A stretch of DNA of 64,000 nt from Takakia lepidozioides (taxonomy: Eukaryota > Streptophyta > Takakiopsida > Takakiales > Takakiaceae). Positions within the stretch are counted from its first letter, which is position 1, and each line of letters opens with the position of its first letter. A program made the translations under genes and the position numbers. Where the stretch lies: assembly GCA_030704615.1 (NCBI GenBank), contig CM060734.1:33558042-33622041 (forward strand), read 5' to 3'. Under the pieces are notes generated by a model that saw nothing but the letters and a program-made list of their open reading frames with translations, was not told where the DNA came from and made no database searches. Positions 55,536-64,000 of the stretch are shown piece by piece.

Positions 55536-56855
55536 GCTGAAATCGTGCTTTAGCTTATGTTGTGTTTTCTGTGTTGATCATATTTTGGGTGCAAGCTGTT
55601 TCGTTTCATTTTTTGTGTACTCATTTTGGGCTCTTGGTGAGCAGGGTGTGAGGAGGGCGGTGTTCCATTTTGCGTGATCTCTGTCGTGTTTGATACGGAT
55701 GCTCATGTGTGTGACCTTGGGGAATTGTTTGATGGTCATATTAAAAAAAAAACTTGTTTTGGGAGACAATGGGCAATTGCTAGGATATCAATACTTGCCA
55801 ATTTTGTGGGCAATTTGTAAAAAGAATAAACTGCCTGCACGCATCTAGTGGAACCCAGTCAGTATACGTACACATTGGGAATTGATAGAAGCACAAGTTT
55901 GGCACATAACATATGAAATCAAATACAAGAAATTTCTACGGAATTGTAGAAAGACATATGACGTTTTCATTAATTTGGTTAATGAGCTTATGCCATTTGT
56001 GTGATGCATTAAATTTTGTGAGACCGCAACTAGAGATATGAAAGATTGTAGCAGTTGTTCTCTATCGATTTACACATTATATTTCCCCAACTGGCATGGC
56101 ATATCGACTCAATGTTGGTGTGTCAACCATATATATATATAAAGACATTGTCTCTGTTGCTCTTACCACACCTAAGTGTCTTTTTAGCAACAACAGGAGA
56201 ATGATACACATGTCAATGTTTAGATGAATGTGTAATCCTAGAAGCTAGGTAATCTAACATTCCACTGCAGTACTGAAATCATATGTAACTAATACCTAAC
56301 AACTTGATGTACCCTTGGCTACAATTCTTAACTATATAGTGATAATAACAGTGAAAAATATCATTAGTAATGATAGTGAAACCTCGCAAGTTAGTACCGG
56401 GTTGGGCGATGTCCCATGCGAAAGCCTTCACGACGAGGTTACTTTGAAAGAGGTTATTTTTCCTCTCACTATAATTAAGGGGCCTGATTTGTGACTGTCG
56501 CTCCCAGGTGTTTCCATTTAAAAATAAAAATGAAAATGAAACAAAAAAAAATACTGGGAGAACCCATGATGTGTTGTAGTAGTAATAGTACTCCATCGTT
56601 TAACTATTAAGTTGACTTAAGAAGAAAACTGATAATCTAACAAAGCATGCAACACAATCCACTCTGCCTTTGATGCCTTTTGCTGATGGGACTCCCTCAG
56701 ATTTCAATTTCCTCACATGACTACATCTCAAAATCCACACGGTAGATAGACACTTCATATTGTGACATGTAAAGAACACGACCCACTACTTGTGCCCCAG
56801 TATGCAAAGAGCCATCAGTTTTTAGACTCTAATATACATTATGAATGGAGAGAGT
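55536..56855. other. AT-rich intergenic DNA
   Basis: No supported gene; frames at 55,578 and 56,279 are AT-driven chance ORFs. Contains the SINE body copy listed separately. Confidence 0.45.
56385..56480 (+). mobile_element. SINE body fragment
   Basis: AAAGCCTTCACGACGAGGTT then CTTTGAAAGAGGTTATTTTT matches the body of the candidate SINE at 45,700-45,870 with about 75-80% identity by eye. The tRNA-like head is not visible. Confidence 0.45.
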
Positions 56856-56857
56856 CT

Positions 56858-57075
56858 CGACCAGTGTTGGGCGGTTCTTGCTTTTTTCAAGAACCTCCAG
56901 TTCCGGTTCTAGGGTAGGGTTTAAATTGCGGTTCCGGTTCCGGGGCGGTTATTTGGGATGAAAAATAAGTGGTTCCGGTTCCATTCCAGTTCTTGAACAT
57001 TAGGACGGTTCAGGTTCCGGTTATTTGCTGGAAAGAATTGCCGGTTCCGGTTAAGGGTCCGGTTACATTATTAAA
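56858..57075 (+). repeat. GGTTCCGG-rich subterminal repeat, possible hAT element end
   Basis: Begins near CCAGTGTTGGGCGGTTC and contains many copies of GGTTCCGGTT-type words up to about 57,065. CAGTGTTGGGCGG resembles the terminal repeat of plant hAT transposons, and clustered GGTTCCGG words resemble subterminal transposase sites. The opposite terminus was not found, so the call is tentative. Confidence 0.4.
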
Positions 57076-57796
57076 TTATTAAAGAAAATTAAAAAATCGA
57101 GACTGTTGAGTACTGGTCGAAACGGTTGTGCGGAGGTTTGATTCCGCCTCAAACTCCCGATGGGTCCTGTCCGCATATATATATGTACATCTGTTGGAGG
57201 TAAAAAAAATGTGATATCCGCATATGTTCAGAACCGCAGGATATGAAGAGCTGAAATAATTGCCATCGGTTGAGAATAGGTTCTTTTGTAGTTTTTTTTT
57301 GTCTTTGAATTGATCTGGAATTAGTGGGCCCAAAGAGGCTGGTTATAAACCCTTTTATCTTGCATTTAGAACCGGAGGTTATAATCCGGATAGTAACAGG
57401 TGATTGGGTTAACTCATATATATACATGTTCAGGCAGGCCGTCGCGAGCCGGGCCTCTCTTCATTTCATCTTAAGAGTATTTTTAATGTATTACATTTTT
57501 TAGTTTTATTTCCTTCACAGAATCTTGGGTTAGTTCTTGAATCTGGTGGTTGCACTAGTTCATGATGCACAACCAATGTACATGTCCCCAATATGTCTCG
57601 ATTGCTGAGTCGGTCATGATTACAATAACCAGAGGAGTTCCTCAAAAGATGTTCTGCACTACCTTAGTATATAGTAGATCAACCATTTGTATTAGAATTG
57701 AGTATCGATAAAGATGAAAAATATTAACAAATTTCAAACAACCAACGAGAAACCAATGGATAGTTGAAATACCGTTTCAAAAAAGTGGACTTCATA

Positions 57797-58192
57797 TGAG
57801 TTTGTGTAATGGCACACGTGATGAAAGCTCTTCTACGAAAAGTGCATCCTCCACCAATGTCACTTCAAGAATTTGGCAATCTGTTTCGGATGGCAATGCA
57901 ATGAACTTCTGACTGTACGAGCACTACATGTCGTAGCCTTGCAGCCATTAACCGCGCACACAGTTCAAGGCATGTGCTGTTGGGTGCCAGTCTGGCACTG
58001 CCCAGTGCCACCAGAGCACGCCACTATGCAAGGCCCTTTGTTTAGACTGGTTTTACCGACAGGGCGCATTAGTGTGGCTTGAAGAACCTGCGAGTTGATA
58101 TGAGTCTGTGAAATGTGACACGCGATGAAAGCTCTTAGAACTGATCTCTACAAAAAGTCAAGAATGTGGCAATCTGTTTCGGATGGCAATGC
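57797..58192 (+). repeat. Direct repeats around the left inverted arm
   Basis: 57,797-57,900 and 58,101-58,192 are diverged direct copies, sharing GATGAAAGCTCTT and TGGCAATCTGTTTCGGATGG. The left arm of the inverted repeat (57,899-58,088) lies between them, so the arm sits inside a local duplication. Confidence 0.7.
57899..58088 (+). repeat. Left inverted repeat arm flanking the ankyrin gene
   Basis: Its reverse complement recurs at 61,692-61,885 with about 85-90% identity by eye. It contains two adjoining perfect hairpins: GTGCCAG-T-CTGGCAC and GGCACTG-CC-CAGTGCC. The arms enclose 3.6 kb that holds one complete gene. Confidence 0.85.
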
Positions 58193-58550
58193 AGCCGTTT
58201 GGAGTGGAAAGGTTCCGCGTTCGGAAGATGGCGACCTTCATATGTTTGATAAGCGCACCAATCGTTCCCACTGGTCATCATTCCATCATTGTGATCATTT
58301 GGTATGTCGCAGACCTAACACTGTCCCTCACTGTGATAGTTTTTGTTCTTGAGCTGATTTGGATCGACTTTCTTGGGTGGGATTCACAGAGTCCGAGCTA
58401 GAAGATTATACATTACGGACAAGTATGACCTGGTCAAGGCACATCGTTGCTGAGTAAAATACTGTAAGAGCGACCGTCAGTGAACCAGTGGACAGATGTG
58501 AAGAGCCAGAACTTCTCTCCGGCAATTGAAGCAATCGCCTGGAGCATATT

Positions 58551-61500
58551 ATGTCTATGCGAAGAGACTCAACAAACCTGTTTGATGAAGAGGTTGTTGC
58601 AGCAAATGTCGAAAAGCTGATCGAGAAGGTTCTGTACGATTACGAAGCTCACTTGCGAAAGCAGAAGTACCCTGCTGGCGACCATTATAGTACGTACGTC
58701 AATGCATTGTCTAAAGACCTAACCTCACGTTGCAGTTCATGACGGTTTTTATCTGCTTGCAGTTTGATCCGAAAGACTTCCGCCCTAGTCATGCTCTGAA
58801 GGTTGCGGCCGGGTTCTCAAGAAGTAGAACCAAATTTGTGACCGGAATCACAGTTCGAGGTCAATGCATGAGGGACGTATGCACACTTGTTTCCAGAGTC
58901 TGCCAAACTTGAACCTCCCAAACCAACTCCAATCTTCCATATAATAAAAATGCCTAGCGACGGTGGGAGTAGAGGGTCTTCGGACCATAGCAAATTTACT
59001 GATGCTCCTAAAAACTCAAAGTGGTATAAGGCTATACAGCACACCAACTGTGCTGAGCTTATGCTGCTCTTGCAGCCCTTGATGGACTGGGTTGAGATTA
59101 TGCAGAGCTTCACGTACGACTCGTTTATGCTTAGACGGAAGCAAGGGTTGTTTTGGCAGTACGTGAATGGATCTTCTGAGCATTTGCAGGATAATTTGGA
59201 AAACCTGTTCAACTCACCTGAGCTTATTATGGCGAGCTTGAAGGACAAGCCTGAGCTTAAGAACGGCTCTATTGAGCTTATAATACAGCACATGAAGAAG
59301 TCGCTTGAGGATCAGCAGCGTTTGAAGTACCCCCCTGAGCTTACTAGTTCATTGAATGACATGGACTTGGACCTGACTTCAGACCCGCGGCTGCTACTAG
59401 AACAAACAGGTTGGGGAGGGCGAACTGTACTGCACACAGCGGTTGTGGGATGCTGTGGAAAGCTTGTCGACCATGTGCTACTAGTTTTTGACAGAGAACC
59501 TGTGCACGAGGGCCTCGATGATTTGATTACCCTTCAGGACCTACTTTGGGCAGAGGATGGTTTATGTCATGAGACTGCACTCGCTATGGCCCTCGTCGTT
59601 GGGAAACAAGACATCATCGTATCCCTGAAGAAGGCCCTTCTGTCACGTGAAAGTACTCTGGGCAACCCACGTGACGGTACTGCTGATACTACAGCATCCG
59701 AAACGACTCATGATGAGACCCTGCGCAATATTCAACAGAACGTCTTACTCGAGTTGAGCGATTTTAAGCGAAGGTCCCTAAGCATGCTGGACGATGGAAA
59801 CCGGCAAGGTGAAATGAAAGATGATCTTTATACCTTTCATATCCTATGTTCCTCTACCTCCAGACTCAACCCTGCTCGCGACGTGCTACAAGATATAGTT
59901 GAGAAATGCAAGGATGAACCTTCTTCCGTTTTACTTCTACAGCGTCTTTTCAAATTGCAAGATGACTTCGGCAGAACTCCATTGCACATCACCATCAACT
60001 CCTGGTTGTTCTGTGAAGTCCTCAAATTAATTCCACCTGGGGACGACTACAAAGAGTGCGTGAATGGACTGGACCATCTAGGACGGACACCGTTACATCT
60101 AGCTGCTGCCAGCGGCGCGCTTGATGCTCTACAATCCCTCGTTAAGGATGGGAGAACAGTTTTGGACCAAATCTTCTCTCCACTTACCCATGATGAGGGC
60201 TTAAGAGATATAATGGAGGACAAAAATAAAAAGTATGAGGCAACAGCCCTTCACTTGGCTATCATGAACAATCGTTACGAATGTCTTAAGCTCCTTTGGG
60301 ATACATACTGGGTGACACCTCCGATCGATCCGAACAAGCTGTGGATGACCCGTTCGATGAAGTTTGGGAGTAAAGATTACATGGAGTCCGAAGAATGGAC
60401 GCCGCTGCAGTTGGCTGCCATCACAGGACACAGGAAGATACTAGAACTGCTACTGAAGGTATGTGTTATCATACTTGTAGCTGTGAACCCATGTCTTCTT
60501 CTTACCGATGTGAGCGCGTTATAAAATAACTGGTGAAGCCCAATGCATGTTTGTGAATTGGCCTAATAGTGTCCCTGCCAAAACTTGGCTAATGATAATA
60601 TATCGGAAAATCTTGGTTTGGCAGGATGACAGAGCATATGATGGAGGAAGAAACTCCCGTTTAAGCGCCCTAGCGCTCATTGAATTTACAGAGCTCGCCG
60701 CAAGCAAAAAATGTTTCCTTGCGCTGCATCTACTTGCTGCCAGAGGAAATATTGAAGGTGTAAAACTGATGTTGGACAGTTCTGCTTCAGAAATGTTCAG
60801 ATTTAACCCCTTACAGAGAGGTTCAGCAGCATGCAGAGGATGCACTGCCCTTCATCTTGCAGCAGATGTATTTTCAATGAATGAAGATTTGCGGTGTATC
60901 TTTGATTTCTCAAGGTTTTGGGAACTACAAAAAACACGAAAAGCATTCGAAAAACAGCAAGCTGATAAAGGATACAGTGGGAAAAAAGAATGTATCAACT
61001 TATTATTGCACGCAGGCCTGGACATCTCGGAGCGAGACTATGAGCTATCAACTCCGGATCCTGGACTCTTAGCCTCGGACGAAGCTCGCGCATGGTGGTA
61101 TGGTACGGTGAATAAGGTAACTAAGGACATTAAGAGTAATCTCAATTCTGCTGCAAATGCCCTTTCAGTGACGGCTACACTAGTGGCAACGGCGTCGTAT
61201 GTGGGGCCTATGCAACCACCCCTCGGTTATGCTACCTACGATGCTGTTATATCTTTGGACGACGAAAATGTGCTGGTGAAAATCTTCATATTTTTTGACA
61301 GTTTATCATTTTATCTTGCCGTGGCGTGTATTATGTTGGCTTTGATTCCATCACTTCCACTCGAGCAAGAACGGTGGTGGCATACTCAAATGATCGTGCA
61401 TGTGGCAATATGTGTACTGTTGACTTCTATCATGTGTATTCTCGTGGCTTTTGCCGCAGCGAGCATTGCAGTTTTGCCGACATGGAATCGTCGAGCGTTA

Positions 61501-61617
61501 ACATTGAGCACAGCGATGATTGGAGGAGTTTCGTGTCTTGTGGTTATGATCATACTCGTCAAAAGAGTACTCAAACTAATCAAGGGGTATAGAAAATTTG
61601 CAGGGCGCTCCCACTAG
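58551..61617 (+). CDS. Ankyrin-repeat membrane protein with PGG domain (~932 aa)
   Basis: Four exons in frame: 58551-58697 (donor TAC|GTCAAT, the least certain junction), 58763-58859, 58897-60458, 60625-61617. An in-frame stop precedes the ATG. The N-terminal ~240 residues are unusual and unrecognised. Ankyrin repeats follow, spread with linkers: GWGGRTVLHTAVVG (~250), DDFGRTPLHITINS (~437), DHLGRTPLHLAAASGALDAL (~473), YEATALHLAIMNNRYECLKL (~527), EEWTPLQLAAITGHRKILEL (~579), then FLALHLLAARGNIEGVKLML and RGCTALHLAA in exon 4. A PGG-type segment (ANALSVTATLVATASYVG, ~775) leads into four hydrophobic segments ending in VKRVLKLIKGYRKFAGRSH. Relatives are plant ACD6/ITN1-type membrane proteins linked to defence and salt signalling. 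It appears intact and lies between inverted repeats. Confidence 0.85.
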
Positions 61618-61691
61618 ATGTGTTTAGCGCAGGAATAGGATGGTTTCAGGATAGGATGGTTGTACTGCGTGTGTGTAACCAAGGCAATGTT

Positions 61692-61885
61692 GGTTCTTCA
61701 ACGCCACACTAATGCGCCTGACTGTCGGTAAATTCAGTCTAAACAAAGGGCCTTGCATAGTGGCTTGCTCTGGTGGCACTGGGCAGTGCCAGACTGGCAC
61801 CCAACAGGACGTGCCATGAACTATGTGCGCAGTTAATGGCTGCAAGGCTACGACATGTAGTGCTCGTACAATCACAGGTTCATTG
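61692..61885 (-). repeat. Right inverted repeat arm flanking the ankyrin gene
   Basis: Reverse complement of 57,899-58,088, starting 75 bp after the ankyrin stop codon. Both hairpins are conserved. It is not embedded in the direct repeats seen on the left. No matching target duplication lies outside the two arms. Confidence 0.85.
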
Positions 61886-63182
61886 TCTTTCAGTGACCGT
61901 GTCTCTTCTCCAATTCACTGGCTGCAGGCTCCCTCCCACGGAACTAGTAAACTTCTGTCTTTGTCTCTCTGTTCTCTCACTCTCTCTCTCAAACCAAGCT
62001 AGGTTGCCAATGTATCTGAAACTTGGCTTGGGAAAGCTATGACCTGGCTCATTATATTCATCATCAAAGTACCAGAGAAAGCAGGAAGCAGAAACCTCAG
62101 CTGATTATCAAGGGATTGGCTGAGAGGTAACACCTCATGATGCAGTATGCGGGCAAGCATTTCTGATCCGGGATTGGCTATCTTGGGATAGGAAATAGCT
62201 ATTAGCTTCCGAGTCATACAGACCAGACCACACACAGGAACACCAGGAGAGACGTGAATTATTAATCTGAAGCTGGTGCGTCAGCGATCTGACCGAATCA
62301 CCCATGCCGGCCGAGAGTTCCAAATGATCCAAATCATGCGCACGAGCTAGGTAATTTGGTTGGAGCTATCGGCAGTAAGTAAGTGAAGAATTCAATAATC
62401 AATTCTGCTCTGCGAATGGTTTCAGCTTTAAGGAGATTGGTCATTACGTCATTACAGCCTAATTTCACTGCCCACCAGCTGCAAAGTTGGCCACTGCCAG
62501 TAAATTAAAGCTGGATCCTGATGACGAAACAACTCGTAGCGCCATAGATGTTGTTACGTCGAACTGGTATGTCCGAATCAGTAGGGAGCTCGGGTCAACT
62601 GCCATGCCAACCTATTAGACCACCCGTTGTTAGGACTGACCAGTTTTAATCTGGTTACAAGTAGCAGCAGTGCGACTGGTCAAGATTCCTCTGTCAATCT
62701 AATGCATCGCCAACATCAGGAGGCCCGTGGCCCTTTATATCACCAGGGGTTGAACCTTTTGCACCCACACTGCAGTGGCATTCGTACTTGGGATAAAATG
62801 GACCCTGTCAACTTCTCTAACTTATGCCCAACAACCCTTTCTGCCGTAGCTGGCCCTCCACTTTTTGTTTGGGCCGGGGGGACGTTGGAGCCCATTCAAA
62901 AACAGAACTAAATGACACTAGTTTTATAACGTCCGCGCTGCCAAGCTTGGGACAAAACAACAAGTATTCATCAGAGGACAGTCTAAAGCTAGATATGGTG
63001 CTAGCATCTCTGATCAGAGAAAAAGGAAACACTGACTGACACTGTACGGTGATTTGTAAGACCATGCTACACGGCGAAGCAGACAGATAGCTCTTAAAGC
63101 TGGGCACCTTCAGCTAAGTTAATAAGGAGCCCACATCACCATCTCCCAAACATGAAGCATTTGAATGAGATACGCAACTCAG

Positions 63183-63198
63183 GTCATGACGTCATGAC
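63183..63198. promoter_or_regulatory. 16-bp palindrome with TGACGTCA core
   Basis: GTCATGACGTCATGAC is a perfect palindrome centred on TGACGTCA, the C-box/CRE-type site bound by plant bZIP factors of the TGA class. A related TCATTACGTCATTAC is at about 62,441. Binding is inferred only. Confidence 0.4.
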
Positions 63199-63677
63199 AT
63201 TGAGCCGTCCCGACTCCCATGCATGAGTACAGAGCCCAGTACATGAACAATCGACCAGCTTAAACCACGTGCTTGCAGTGTTGTGCCAGATTACCTCTCT
63301 GGAGTCTGGCGCCATGAATGCAGGGAGAACACTAGGTAGCAACCAACGGCAGCCAGTTACATGCTAGCCGACTGATTTCGAGGATTTTCGAGTGAAAATT
63401 GAAACCTTCGGAAATTTACCGAGCATGTTCACATAGGAAATTGACTATTGCAGTTACCATTAAGGGGAAGCAACCGACTCCCCAACCCACTTAGCCGGTT
63501 GGTTCTCAGAATGAGGGGCCATTGGGAACAGCACACATATAATCTCTGACAGGAGGTTTCTGACATGTCAAATCTTCCCCACACACTCTCCAGAGTGACG
63601 TGGACCTGCAGGGTATAACTCCAGTCGGGGTGTCTATGGCGTCCCGTTTGCACCTCACCATTATCATGCAGTCTGCA

Positions 63678-63693
63678 CTTCTCACACGTGAGA
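63678..63693. promoter_or_regulatory. Palindrome with CACGTG G-box
   Basis: TTCTCACACGTGAGAA has 7-bp arms around a 2-nt centre and contains CACGTG, the core bound by bZIP and bHLH factors. A similar GTTCTCACGCGCGAAC follows at about 63,700. Confidence 0.35.
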
Positions 63694-64000
63694 AATGAGT
63701 TCTCACGCGCGAACACATTGAAATCGTCAAAATGGGGCCTGTGGACGGTTTGCACTTTCTTCATTTCTCGGCATTTAAAACTTATTTTCCACCCCTTGTT
63801 TCTCCCACTTCACCGTCCGACCCCTTGCCTCCAACCCCTCGCTGAGATTTCCACCGGTAACCAGCCGGCATACCACTTGCCGGTTTGTTGTATTGCCGGT
63901 AACTGTCGACTTCCAGATTGTCATTGTCAAAGCCAAGTACAATTTTGAAGCCTTGGGGGCAGCGTTTCTCAGCAACTTTTCCCGGCATGCAACTAGCATG

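Larger units (their letters stand above)
61890..64000. other. Non-coding right end
   Basis: No supported gene. A CT microsatellite lies near 61,975-61,995. A tRNA-like minus-strand relic is possible near 62,560-62,640. The palindromes listed separately may belong to the promoter of a gene beyond the window. Frames such as 63,429-63,764 are unsupported. Confidence 0.45.

Noticed and set aside
57899-61885. Classification as a Mutator-type (Pack-MULE) element
   Set aside because: Inverted arms fit, but no 8-10-bp target duplication lies outside them and the left arm is inside a direct repeat.

Overview
The window is nuclear DNA of a land plant. Genes have short GT-AG introns, two genes belong to recognisable plant families (a tonoplast-type monosaccharide transporter and an ankyrin-PGG membrane protein), and the spaces between genes are filled with Ty3/gypsy chromoviruses, Ty1/copia fragments, LINE fragments and tRNA-like SINEs. 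The paired F-box/kelch-like genes and the mix of elements would fit a bryophyte or other non-seed plant, but that is inference; no single feature fixes the species.

Region 1-22,100 is mostly repeats. A gag gene runs off the left edge on the minus strand. Between 1.6 and 10.4 kb there is a mirrored arrangement: about 450 bp at 1.64-2.10 kb recurs inverted at 9.94-10.39 kb. The interval holds a hairpin-bearing tandem array (2.34-2.75 kb), an unrecognised two-ORF cassette (3.3-4.75 kb), an AT-rich centre and a G-rich minisatellite (8.86-9.8 kb). A chromovirus of about 7.6 kb follows (12,062-19,677). It has both LTRs, a tRNA-Met primer site, a solo LTR of its own family inserted in gag, several frameshifts and an internal inversion of the chromodomain segment. 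It sits next to possible exons of a host gene. A short retroposed segment with an unusually long target duplication lies at 21.2-22.1 kb.

Region 22,100-45,200 is the gene-bearing part. A 12-exon gene (23,414-29,254, about 1,075 codons) encodes an unrecognised Ser/Lys/Pro-rich protein, probably nuclear. Two diverged F-box/kelch-like paralogues lie in tandem on the minus strand (34.1-35.4 and 37.3-38.8 kb). A six-exon gene (41,478-45,149, 742 aa) encodes a tonoplast monosaccharide transporter / monosaccharide-sensing protein.

Region 45,700-57,100 is a second repeat cluster: a SINE, a LINE reverse-transcriptase fragment, two decayed copia elements pointing at each other, and a 5'-truncated minus-strand copy of the same chromovirus (51,379-55,535). 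In that copy the integrase-chromodomain part is still open, so it serves as the reference for the inversion in the first copy.

Region 57,800-64,000 holds a four-exon ankyrin-PGG membrane protein gene (58,551-61,617, about 932 aa) lying between two inverted copies of a roughly 190-bp palindrome-rich repeat. Beyond it is non-coding DNA with bZIP-type palindromes that may belong to a gene past the right edge.

Exon structures were worked out by eye from splice signals and frame continuity. No database search or alignment program was run.
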